In this document: positions 50,997-63,900 of the stretch, in pieces | Layout of the letters: every line of letters begins with the position of its first letter | Position numbering within the stretch: the first letter of the stretch is position 1 | Origin: Nematostella vectensis | Taxonomy: Eukaryota > Cnidaria > Anthozoa > Actiniaria > Edwardsiidae | Direction of reading: 5' to 3' | Assembly (NCBI RefSeq): GCF_932526225.1 | Contig: NC_064044.1 | Location: 1,805,001-1,869,000 of the forward strand | DNA: 64,000 bases | Program-made: the position numbers and the translations under genes | Notes under the pieces: generated by a model | Database searches by the model: none | What the model saw: only the letters and a program-made list of their open reading frames with translations | Told to the model about the DNA's origin: nothing

Positions 50997-53900
50997 GCCA
51001 CGTTAGTCTTTCGTTGCGGGCACTTGACTACTAACGCAGCTACCCGGGTTCGATTACCGCTGATAGCCTATTTTTATTTCTTTATTCTTTTTTTTTAAAA
51101 TATCGATACTCAATTATACTGTTCTTGGTGTGTCATGACATAAAAAGAAGGTATAGGGACATTTTTATGTACTCTCAGCATCTTTGATGTGCTCATGCTT
51201 TGTTCAGGATCCTGTACATATTTTATGCACACAAGAACTAACTACATTCCTTGGATAACTTGATTAAGTAGATTCTAACATAGAGCATAGCGCTCGATAG
51301 ATTGAAATACCTTTTTTTCCGAGTATACTGTTTTATTTTTCCTAATGTTACTTTTTGGAATTTACATTCGGAAAAATAATTATCGATTGTAACCTTTTGG
51401 TGGTTACACTCGTAAAACAAATTCCCGAATGTAACCCTGAAGCTTTTCCCGAATGTAACCTCCAGTCCGATGGTGACTTTGCTTGGGATAGTTTACGATA
51501 CCAATAGTATTAAAAGTAATTTTCATTACAATTCCCTTCAGCAATGCCACGTTAGTCTTTCGTTGCGAGCACTTGACTACTAACGCAGCGACCCGGGTTC
51601 GATTCCCGCTGATAGCCTATTTTTTTTCTTTATTATTATTTTTTTTATATCGATACTTAATTATACTGTTCTTGGTGTGTCATGACATAAAAAGAAGGTA
51701 TAGGGACATTTTTATGTACTCTCAGCATCTTTGATGTGCTCATGCTTTGTTCAGGATCCTGTACATATTTTATGCACACAAGAACTAACTAGATTCCTTG
51801 GATAACTTGATTAAGTAGATTCTAACATAGAGCATAGCGCTCGATAGATTGATATACCTTTTTTTCCGAGTATACTGTTTTATTTTTCCTAATGTTACTT
51901 TTTCGGAATTTACATTCGGAAAAAAAATTATCGATTGTAACCTTTTGGAGGTTACACTCGTAAAACAAATTCCCGAATGTAATCCTGAAGCTTTTCCCGA
52001 ATGTAACCTCCAGTCCGATGGTGACTTTGCTTGGGATAGTTTACGATACCAATAGTATTAAAAGTAATTTTCATTACAATTCCCTTCAGCAATGCCACGT
52101 TAGTCTTTCGTTGCGGGCACTTGACTACTAACGCAGCTACCCGGGTTCGATTACCGCTGATAGCCTATTTTTATTTCTTTATTCTTTTTTTTTAAATATC
52201 GATACTCAATTATACTGTTCTTGGTGTGTCATGACATAAAAAGAAGGTATAGGGACATTTTTATGTACTCTCAGCATCTTTGATGTGCTCATGCTTTGTT
52301 CAGGATCCTGTACATATTTTATGCACACAAGAACTAACTACATTCCTTGGATAACTTGATTAAGTAGATTCTAACATAGAGCATAGCGCTCGATAGATTG
52401 AAATACCTTTTTTTCCGAGTATACTGTTTTATTTTTCCTAATGTTACTTTTTGGAATTTACATTCGGAAAAATAATTATCGATTGTAACCTTTTGGAGGT
52501 TACACTCGTAAAACAAATTCCCGAATGTAACCCTGAAGCTTTTCCCGAATGTAACCTCCAGTCCGATGGTGACTTTGCTTGGGATAGTTTACGATACCAA
52601 TAGTATTAAAAGTAATTTTCATTACAATTCCCTTCAGCAATGCCACGTTAGTCTTTCGTTGCGAGCACTTGACTACTAACGCAGCGACCCGGGTTCGATT
52701 CCCGCTGATAGCCTATTTTTTTTTCTTTATTATTTTTTTTTTATATCGATACTTAATTATACTGTTCTTGGTGTGTCATGACATAAAAAGAAGGTATAGG
52801 GACATTTTTATGTACTCTCAGCATCTTTGATGTGCTCATGCTTTGTTCAGGATCCTGTACATATTTTATGCACACAAGAACTAACTAGATTCCTTGGATA
52901 ACTTGATTAAGTAGATTCTAACATAGAGCATAGCGCTCGATAGATTGATATACCTTTTTTTCCGAGTATACTGTTTTATTTTTCCTAATGTTACTTTTTC
53001 GGAATTTACATTCGGAAAAAAAATTATCGATTGTAACCTTTTGGAGGTTACACTCGTAAAACAAATTCCCGAATGTAACCCTGAAGCTTTTCCCGAATGT
53101 AACCTCCAGTCCGATGGTGACTTTGCTTGGGATAGTTTACGATACCAATAGTATTAAAAGTAATTTTCATTACAATTCCCTTCAGCAATGCCACGTTAGT
53201 CTTTCGTTGCGAGCACTTGACTACTAACGCAGCGACCCGGGTTCGATTCCCGCTGATAGCCTATTTTTTTTTCTTTATTATTTTTTTTTTATATCGATAC
53301 TTAATTATACTGTTCTTGGTGTGTCATGACATAAAAAGAAGGTATAGGGACATTTTTATGTACTCTCAGCATCTTTGATGTGCTCATGCTTTGTTCAGGA
53401 TCCTGTACATATTTTATGCACACAAGAACTAACTAGATTCCTTGGATAACTTGATTAAGTAGATTCTAACATAGAGCATAGCGCTCGATAGATTGATATA
53501 CCTTTTTTTCCGAGTATACTGTTTTATTTTTCCTAATGTTACTTTTTCGGAATTTACATTCGGAAAAAAAATTATCGATTGTAACCTTTTGGAGGTTACA
53601 CTCGTAAAACAAATTCCCGAATGTAACCCTGAAGCTTTTCCCGAATGTAACCTCCAGTCCGATGGTGACTTTGCTTGGGATAGTTTACGATACCAATAGT
53701 ATTAAAAGTAATTTTCATTACAATTCCCTTCAGCAATGCCACGTTAGTCTTTCGTTGCTGGCACTTGACTACTAACGCAGCTACCCGGGTTCGATTACCG
53801 CTGATAGCCTATTTTTATTTCTTTATTCTTTTTTTTTTAAATATCGATACTCAATTATACTGTTCTTGGTGTGTCATGACATAAAAAGAAGGTATAGGGA

Positions 53901-54401
53901 CATTTTTATGTACTCTCAGCATCTTTGATGTGCTCATGCTTTGTTCAGGATCCTGTACATATTTTATGCACACAAGAACTAACTACATTCCTTGGATAAC
54001 TTGATTAAGTAGATTCTAACATAGAGCATAGCGCTCGATAGATTGAAATACCTTTTTTTCCGAGTATACTGTTTTATTTTTCCTAATGTTACTTTTTGGA
54101 ATTTACATTCGGAAAAATAATTATCGATTGTAACCTTTTGGAGGTTACACTCGTAAAACAAATTCCCGAATGTAACCCTGAAGCTTTTCCCGAATGTAAC
54201 CTCCAGTCCGATGGTGACTTTGCTTGGGATAGTTTACGATACCAATAGTATTTTGGAGGTTACACTCGTAAAACAAATTCCCGAATGTAACCCTGAAGCT
54301 TTTCCCGAATGTAACCTCCAGTCCGATGGTGACTTTGCTTGGGATAGTTTACGATACCAATAGTATTAAAAGTAATTTTCAATACAATTCCCTTCAGCAA
54401 T
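50997..54401 (+). repeat. Array region J: c- and d-like units in alternation
   Basis: Anchors are at 51,049, 51,598, 52,146, 52,694, 53,242 and 53,790. c-like heads (GATTACCGC) at 51,049, 52,146 and 53,790 alternate with d-like units. The stretch from about 51.43 to 52.77 kb recurs at +8,337 bp (anchors 59,935, 60,483 and 61,031), including the rare GAATGTAATCC at 51,974 and 60,311. Confidence 0.82.
53738..54401 (+). repeat. 664-bp unit with a fresh 115-bp internal duplication
   Basis: TTTTGGAGGTTACAC occurs at 54,136 and again at 54,251, and the sequence between is repeated as 54,136-54,250 and 54,251-54,365. The copies look identical, so the event is recent. The junction joins ACCAATAGTA directly to TTTTGGAGG with at most two T residues of shared sequence. 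The duplicated block is the GTAAC-rich block plus the following spacer, the same part that is doubled in the older long units. Confidence 0.9.
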
Positions 54402-55259
54402 GCCACGTTAGTCTTTCGTTGCGGGCACTTGACTACTAACGCAGCGACCCGGGTTCGATTCCCGCTGATAGCCTATTTTTTTTTCTTTATTCTTTTTTTT
54501 TTTAAATATCGATACTTAATTATACTGTTCTTGGTGTGTCATGACATAAAAAGAAGGTATAGGGACATTTTTATGTACTCTTAGCATCTTTGATGTGCTC
54601 ATGCTTTGTTCAGGATCCTGTACATATTTTATGCACACAAGAACTAACTACATTCCTTGGATAACTTGATTAAGTAGATTCTAACATAGAGCATAGCGCT
54701 CGATAGATTGAAATACCTTTTTTTCCGAGTATACTGTTTTATTTTTCCTAATGTTACTTTTTGGAATTTACATTCGGAAAAATAATTATCGATTGTAACC
54801 TTTTGGAGGTTACACTCGTAAAACAAATTCCCGAATGTAACCCTGAAGCTTTTCCCGAATGTAACCTCCAGTCCGATGGTGACTTTGCTTGGGATAGTTT
54901 ACGATACCAATAGTATTAAAAGTAATTTTCATTACAATTCCCTTCAGCAATGCCACGTTAGTCTTTCGTTGCGAGCACTTGACTACTAACGCAGCGACCC
55001 GGGTTCGATTCCCGCTGATAGCCTATTTTTTTTTCTTTATTATTTTTTTTTTATATCGATACTTAATTATACTGTTCTTGGTGTGTCATGACATAAAAAG
55101 AAGGTATAGGGACATTTTTATGTACTCTCAGCATCTTTGATGTGCTCATGCTTTGTTCAGGATCCTGTACATATTTTATGCACACAAGAACTAACTAGAT
55201 TCCTTGGATAACTTGATTAAGTAGATTCTAACATAGAGCATAGCGCTCGATAGATTGAT

Positions 55260-58049
55260 ATACCTTTTTTTCCGAGTATACTGTTTTATTTTTCCTAATG
55301 TTACTTTTTCGGAATTTACATTCGGAAAAAAAATTATCGATTGTAACCTTTTGGAGGTTAAACTCGTAAAACAAATTCCCGAATGTAACCCTGAAGCTTT
55401 TCCCGAATGTAACCTCCAGTCCGATGGTGACTTTGCTTGGGATAGTTTACGATACCAATAGTATTAAAAGTAATTTTCATTACAATTCCCTTCAGCAATG
55501 CCACGTTAGTCTTTCGTTGCGAGCACTTGACTACTAACGCAGCGACCCGGGTTCGATTCCCGCTGATAGCCTATTTTTTTTTCTTTATTATTTTTTTTTT
55601 TATATCGATACTTAATTATACTGTTCTTGGTGTGTCATGACATAAAAAGAAGGTATAGGGACATTTTTATGTACTCTCAGCATCTTTGATGTGCTCATGC
55701 TTTGTTCAGGATCCTGTACATATTTTATGCACACAAGAACTAACTACATTCCTTGGATAACTTGATTAAGTAGATTCTAACATAGAGCATAGCGCTCGAT
55801 AGATTGAAATACCTTTTTTTCCGAGTATACTGTTTTATTTTTCCTAATGTTACTTTTTGGAATTTACATTCGGAAAAATAATTATCGATTGTAACCTTTT
55901 GGAGGTTACACTCGTAAAACAAATTCCCGAATGTAACCCTGAAGCTTTTCCCGAATGTAACCTCCAGTCCGATGGTGACTTTGCTTGGGATAGTTTACGA
56001 TACCAATAGTATTAAAAGTAATTTTCATTACAATTCCCTTCAGCAATGCCACGTTAGTCTTTCGTTGCGAGCACTTGACTACTAACGCAGCGACCCGGGT
56101 TCGATTCCCGCTGATAGCCTATTTTTTTTTTTCTTTCTTATTTTTTTTTTATATCGATACTTAATTATACTGTTCTTGGTGTGTCATGACATAAAAAGAA
56201 GGTATAGGGAGATTTTTATGTACTCTCAGCATCTTTGATGTGCTCATGCTTTGTTCAGGATCCTGTACATATTTTATGCACACAAGAACTAACTAGATAC
56301 CTTGGATAACTTGATTAAGTAGATTCTAACATAGAGCATAGCGCTCGATAGATTGAAATACCTTTTTTCCGAGTATACTGTTTTATTTTTCCTAATGTTA
56401 CTATTTGGAATTTACATTCGGAAAAAAAATTATCGATTGTAAGCTTTTGTGGGTTACACTCGTACAACAAATTCCCGAATGTAACCCTGAAGCTTTTCCC
56501 GAATGTAACCTCCAGTCCGATGGTGACTTTGCTTGGGATAGTTTACGATACCAATAGTATTAAAAGTAATTTTCATTACAATTCCCTTCAGCAATGCCAC
56601 GTTAGTCTATCGTTGCGGGCACTTGACTACTAACGCAGCTACCCGGGTTCGATTCCCGCTGATAGCCTATTTTTGTTTCTTTATTTTTTTGTTAAATATC
56701 GATGCTTAATTATACTGTTCTTGGTGTGTCATGACATAAAAAGAAGGTATAGGGACATTTTTATGTACTCTCAGCATCTATGATGTGCTCATGCTTTGTT
56801 CAGGATCCTGTACATATTTTATGCACACGAGAACTAACTAGATTCCTTGGATAACTTGATTAAGTAGATTCTAACATAGAGCATAGCGCTCGATAGATTG
56901 ATATACCTTTTTTTCCGAGTATACTGTTTTATTTTTCCTAATGTTACTTTTTCGGAATTTACATTCGGAAAAAAAATTATCGATTGTAACCTTTTGGAGG
57001 TTACACTCGTAAAACAAATTCCCGAATGTAACCCTGAAGCTTTTCCCGAATGTAACCTCCAGTCCGATGGTGACTTTGCTTGGGATAGTTTACGATACCA
57101 ATAGTATTAAAAGTAATTTTCATTACAATTCCCTTCAGCAATGCCACGTTAGTCTTTCGTTGCGAGCACTTGACTACTAACGCAGCGACCCGGGTTCGAT
57201 TCCCGCTGATAGCCTATTTTTTTTCTTTATTATTATTTTTTTTATATCGATACTTAATTATACTGTTCTTGGTGTGTCATGACATAAAAAGAAGGTATAG
57301 GGACATTTTTATGTACTCTCAGCATCTTTGATGTGCTCATGCTTTGTTCAGGATCCTGTACATATTTTATGCACACAAGAACTAACTAGATTCCTTGGAT
57401 AACTTGATTAAGTAGATTCTAACATAGAGCATAGCGCTCGATAGATTGATATACCTTTTTTTCCGAGTATACTGTTTTATTTTTCCTAATGTTACTTTTT
57501 CGGAATTTACATTCGGAAAAAAAATTATCGATTGTAACCTTTTGGAGGTTACACTCGTAAAACAAATTCCCGAATGTAACCCTGAAGCTTTTCCCGAATG
57601 TAACCTCCAGTCCGATGGTGACTTTGCTTGGGATAGTTTACGATACCAATAGTATTAAAAGTAATTTTCATTACAATTCCCTTCAGCAATGCCACGTTAG
57701 TCTTTCGTTGCGGGCACTTGACTACTAACGCAGCTACCCGGGTTCGATTACCGCTGATAGCCTATTTTTATTTCTTTATTCTTTTTTTTTAAATATCGAT
57801 ACTCAATTATACTGTTCTTGGTGTGTCATGACATAAAAAGAAGGTATAGGGACATTTTTATGTACTCTCAGCATCTTTGATGTGCTCATGCTTTGTTCAG
57901 GATCCTGTACATATTTTATGCACACAAGAACTAACTACATTCCTTGGATAACTTGATTAAGTAGATTCTAACATAGAGCATAGCGCTCGATAGATTGAAA
58001 TACCTTTTTTTCCGAGTATACTGTTTTATTTTTCCTAATGTTACTTTTT
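55260..58049 (+). repeat. 2,740-bp higher-order repeat, copy 1 (partner 58,000-60,789)
   Basis: The tract matches its partner closely, including GGTTAAACTCG (55,356 and 58,096), GGGAGATTTTTATG (56,207 and 58,947), ATCTATGATG and CACACGAGAAC. I noticed one base difference, C at 57,580 against T at 60,320. The limits are set by GATTGATA against GATTGAAA at 55,259 and by TTTTTCGG against TTTTTGG at 58,050. Confidence 0.9.
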
Positions 58050-60789
58050 CGGAATTTACATTCGGAAAAAAAATTATCGATTGTAACCTTTTGGAGGTTA
58101 AACTCGTAAAACAAATTCCCGAATGTAACCCTGAAGCTTTTCCCGAATGTAACCTCCAGTCCGATGGTGACTTTGCTTGGGATAGTTTACGATACCAATA
58201 GTATTAAAAGTAATTTTCATTACAATTCCCTTCAGCAATGCCACGTTAGTCTTTCGTTGCGAGCACTTGACTACTAACGCAGCGACCCGGGTTCGATTCC
58301 CGCTGATAGCCTATTTTTTTTTCTTTATTATTTTTTTTTTTATATCGATACTTAATTATACTGTTCTTGGTGTGTCATGACATAAAAAGAAGGTATAGGG
58401 ACATTTTTATGTACTCTCAGCATCTTTGATGTGCTCATGCTTTGTTCAGGATCCTGTACATATTTTATGCACACAAGAACTAACTACATTCCTTGGATAA
58501 CTTGATTAAGTAGATTCTAACATAGAGCATAGCGCTCGATAGATTGAAATACCTTTTTTTCCGAGTATACTGTTTTATTTTTCCTAATGTTACTTTTTGG
58601 AATTTACATTCGGAAAAATAATTATCGATTGTAACCTTTTGGAGGTTACACTCGTAAAACAAATTCCCGAATGTAACCCTGAAGCTTTTCCCGAATGTAA
58701 CCTCCAGTCCGATGGTGACTTTGCTTGGGATAGTTTACGATACCAATAGTATTAAAAGTAATTTTCATTACAATTCCCTTCAGCAATGCCACGTTAGTCT
58801 TTCGTTGCGAGCACTTGACTACTAACGCAGCGACCCGGGTTCGATTCCCGCTGATAGCCTATTTTTTTTTTTCTTTCTTATTTTTTTTTTATATCGATAC
58901 TTAATTATACTGTTCTTGGTGTGTCATGACATAAAAAGAAGGTATAGGGAGATTTTTATGTACTCTCAGCATCTTTGATGTGCTCATGCTTTGTTCAGGA
59001 TCCTGTACATATTTTATGCACACAAGAACTAACTAGATACCTTGGATAACTTGATTAAGTAGATTCTAACATAGAGCATAGCGCTCGATAGATTGAAATA
59101 CCTTTTTTCCGAGTATACTGTTTTATTTTTCCTAATGTTACTATTTGGAATTTACATTCGGAAAAAAAATTATCGATTGTAAGCTTTTGTGGGTTACACT
59201 CGTACAACAAATTCCCGAATGTAACCCTGAAGCTTTTCCCGAATGTAACCTCCAGTCCGATGGTGACTTTGCTTGGGATAGTTTACGATACCAATAGTAT
59301 TAAAAGTAATTTTCATTACAATTCCCTTCAGCAATGCCACGTTAGTCTATCGTTGCGGGCACTTGACTACTAACGCAGCTACCCGGGTTCGATTCCCGCT
59401 GATAGCCTATTTTTGTTTCTTTATTTTTTTGTTAAATATCGATGCTTAATTATACTGTTCTTGGTGTGTCATGACATAAAAAGAAGGTATAGGGACATTT
59501 TTATGTACTCTCAGCATCTATGATGTGCTCATGCTTTGTTCAGGATCCTGTACATATTTTATGCACACGAGAACTAACTAGATTCCTTGGATAACTTGAT
59601 TAAGTAGATTCTAACATAGAGCATAGCGCTCGATAGATTGATATACCTTTTTTTCCGAGTATACTGTTTTATTTTTCCTAATGTTACTTTTTCGGAATTT
59701 ACATTCGGAAAAAAAATTATCGATTGTAACCTTTTGGAGGTTACACTCGTAAAACAAATTCCCGAATGTAACCCTGAAGCTTTTCCCGAATGTAACCTCC
59801 AGTCCGATGGTGACTTTGCTTGGGATAGTTTACGATACCAATAGTATTAAAAGTAATTTTCATTACAATTCCCTTCAGCAATGCCACGTTAGTCTTTCGT
59901 TGCGAGCACTTGACTACTAACGCAGCGACCCGGGTTCGATTCCCGCTGATAGCCTATTTTTTTTCTTTATTATTATTTTTTTTATATCGATACTTAATTA
60001 TACTGTTCTTGGTGTGTCATGACATAAAAAGAAGGTATAGGGACATTTTTATGTACTCTCAGCATCTTTGATGTGCTCATGCTTTGTTCAGGATCCTGTA
60101 CATATTTTATGCACACAAGAACTAACTAGATTCCTTGGATAACTTGATTAAGTAGATTCTAACATAGAGCATAGCGCTCGATAGATTGATATACCTTTTT
60201 TTCCGAGTATACTGTTTTATTTTTCCTAATGTTACTTTTTCGGAATTTACATTCGGAAAAAAAATTATCGATTGTAACCTTTTGGAGGTTACACTCGTAA
60301 AACAAATTCCCGAATGTAATCCTGAAGCTTTTCCCGAATGTAACCTCCAGTCCGATGGTGACTTTGCTTGGGATAGTTTACGATACCAATAGTATTAAAA
60401 GTAATTTTCATTACAATTCCCTTCAGCAATGCCACGTTAGTCTTTCGTTGCGGGCACTTGACTACTAACGCAGCTACCCGGGTTCGATTACCGCTGATAG
60501 CCTATTTTTATTTCTTTATTCTTTTTTTTTAAATATCGATACTCAATTATACTGTTCTTGGTGTGTCATGACATAAAAAGAAGGTATAGGGACATTTTTA
60601 TGTACTCTCAGCATCTTTGATGTGCTCATGCTTTGTTCAGGATCCTGTACATATTTTATGCACACAAGAACTAACTACATTCCTTGGATAACTTGATTAA
60701 GTAGATTCTAACATAGAGCATAGCGCTCGATAGATTGAAATACCTTTTTTTCCGAGTATACTGTTTTATTTTTCCTAATGTTACTTTTT
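58000..60789 (+). repeat. 2,740-bp higher-order repeat, copy 2 (partner 55,260-58,049)
   Basis: Direct tandem copy. The unit at 57,743 has a c-like head and a d-like tail that begins at about 58,000, which is the crossover point that created the duplication. Its T at 60,320 matches 51,983 rather than the sister copy. Confidence 0.9.
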
Positions 60790-60978
60790 GGAATTTACAT
60801 TCGGAAAAATAATTATCGATTGTAACCTTTTGGAGGTTACACTCGTAAAACAAATTCCCGAATGTAACCCTGAAGCTTTTCCCGAATGTAACCTCCAGTC
60901 CGATGGTGACTTTGCTTGGGATAGTTTACGATACCAATAGTATTAAAAGTAATTTTCATTACAATTCCCTTCAGCAAT

Positions 60979-63900
60979 GCCACGTTAGTCTTTCGTTGCG
61001 AGCACTTGACTACTAACGCAGCGACCCGGGTTCGATTCCCGCTGATAGCCTATTTTTTTTTCTTTATTATTTTTTTTTTATATCGATACTTAATTATACT
61101 GTTCTTGGTGTGTCATGACACAAAAAGAAGGTATAGGGACATTTTTATGTACTCTTAGCATCTTTGATGTGCTCATGCTTTGTTCAGGATCCTGTACATA
61201 TTTTATGCACACAAGAACTAACTACATTCCTTGGATAACTTGATTAAGTAGATTCTAACATAGAGCATAGCGCTCGATAGATTGATATACCTTTTTTTCC
61301 GAGTATACTGTTTTATTTTTCCTAATGTTACTTTTTGGAATTTACATTCGGAAAAAAAAATTATCGATTGTAAGCTTTTGTGGGTTACACTCGTACAACA
61401 AATTCCCGAATGTAACCCTGAAGCTTTTCCCGAATGTAACCTCCAGCCCGATGGTGGTGACTTTGCATGGGATAGTTTACGATACCAATAGTATTAAAAG
61501 TAATTTTCATTACAATTCCCTTCAGCAATGCCACGTTAGTCTTTCGTAGCGGGCACTTGACTACTAACGCAGCGACCCGGGTTCGATTCTCGCTGATAAC
61601 CTATTTTTTTTTTTCTTTATTATTTTTTTTTTTTAATATCGATACTTAATTATACTGTTCTTGGTGTGTCATGACATAAAAAGAAGGTATAGGGACATTT
61701 TTATGTACTCTCAGCATCTTTGATGTGCTCATGCTTTGTTCAGGATCCTGTACATATTTTATGCACACAAGAACTAACTACATTCCTTGGATAACTTGAT
61801 TAAGTAGATTCTAACATAGAGCATAGCGCTCGATAGATTGAAATACCTTTTTTTCCGAGTATACTGTTTTATTTTTCCTAATGTTATTTTTTGGAATTTA
61901 CATTCGTAAAACAAATTATCGATTATAACCTGTTGGAGGTTACACTCGTAAAACAAATTCCCAAATGTAACCCTGAAGCTTTTCCCGAATGTAACCTCCA
62001 GTCCGATGGTGACCTTGCTTGGGATAGTTTACGATACCAATAGTATTAAAAGTAATTTTCATTACAATTCCCTTCAGCAATGCCACGTTAGTCTTTCGTT
62101 GCGGGTACTTGACTACTAACGCAGCTACCCGGGTTCGATTCCCGCTGATAGCCTATTTTTTTTTCTTTATTATTTTTTTTTAAATATCGATACTTAATTA
62201 TACTGTTCTTGGTGTGTCATGACATAAAAAAAAGGTATAGGGACATTTTTATGTACTCTCAGCATCTTTGATGTGCTCATGCTTTGTTCAGGATCCTGTA
62301 CATATTTTATGCACACAAGAACTAACTAGATACCTTGGATAACTTGATTAAGTAGATTCTAACATAGAGCATAGCGCTCGATAGATTGATATACCTTTTT
62401 TTCCGAGTATACTGTTTTATTTTTCCTAATGTTACTTTTTCGGAATTTACATTCGGAAAAAAAATTATCGATTGTAACCTTTTGGAGGTTACACTCGTAA
62501 AACAAATTCCCGAATGTAACCCTGAAGCTTTTCCCGAATGTAACCTCCAGTCCGATGGTGACTTTGCTTGGGATAGTTTACGATACCAATAGTATTAAAA
62601 GTAATTTTCATTACAATTCCCTTCAGCAATGCCACGTTAGTCTTTCGTTGCGGGCACTTGACTACTAACGCAGCTACCCGGGTTCGAATCCCGCTGATGG
62701 CCTATTTTTTTTTCTTTATTTTTTTTTTAAATATCGATGCTTAATTATACTGTTCTTGGTGTGTCATGACATAAAAAGAAGGTATAGGGACATTTTTATG
62801 TACTCTCAGCATCTTTGATGTGCTCATGCTTTGTTCAGGATCCTGTACATATTTTATGCACACAAGAACTAACTACATTCCTTGGATAACTTGATTAAGT
62901 AGATTCTAACATAGAGCATAGCGCTCGATAGATTGAAATACCTTTTTTTCCGAGTATACTGTTTTATTTTTCCTAATGTTACTTTTTGGAATTTACATTC
63001 GGAAAACAAATTATCGATTATAACATGTTGGAGGTTACACTCGTAAAACAAATTCCCGAATGTAACCCTGAAGCTTTTCCCGAATGTAACCTCCAGTCCG
63101 ATGGTGACTTTGCTTGGGATAGTTTAAGATACCAATAGTATTAAAAGTAATTTTTATTACAATTCCCTTCAGCAATGCCACGTTAGTCTTTCGTTGCGGG
63201 CACTTGACTACTAACGCAGCGACCCGGGTTCGATTCCCGCTGATAACCTATTTTTTTTTTCTTTATTATTTTTTTTTTAAATATCGATACTTAATTAAAC
63301 TGTTCTTGGTGTGTCATGACATAAAAAGAAGGTATAGGGACATTTTTATGTACTCTCAGCATCTTTGATGTGCTCATGCTTTGTTCAGGATCCTGTACAT
63401 ATTTTATGCACACAAGAACTAACTACATTCCTTGGATAACTTGATTAAGTAGATTCTAACATAGAGCATAGCGCTCGATAGATTGAAATACCTTTTTTTC
63501 CGAGTATACTGTTTTATTTTTCCTAATGTTACTTTTTGGAATTTACATTCGGAAAAAAATTATCGATTATAACCTGTTGGAGGTTACACTCGTAAAACAA
63601 ATTCCCGAATGTAACCCTGAAGCTTTTCCCGAATGTAACCTCCAGTCCGATGGTGACCTTGCTTGGGATAGTTTACGATACCAATAGTATTAAAAGTAAT
63701 TTTCATTACAATTCCCTTCAGCAATGCCATGTTAGTCTTTCGTTGCGGGTACTTGACTACTAACGCAGCTACCCGGGTTCGATTCCCGCTGATAGCCTAT
63801 TTTTTTTTTTCTTTATTATTTTTTTTTAAATATCGATACTTAATTATACTGTTCTTGGTGTGTCATGACATAAAAAGAAGGTATAGGGACATTTTTATGT

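Larger units (their letters stand above)
54402..60978 (+). repeat. Array region K: five-unit higher-order repeat, 2,740-bp period
   Basis: Anchors are at 54,454, 55,004, 55,552, 56,100, 56,648, 57,195, 57,743, 58,292, 58,840, 59,388, 59,935 and 60,483. Five successive anchors from 55,552 recur at exactly +2,740 bp. Unit lengths of 547-550 are the most uniform in the window. Confidence 0.9.
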
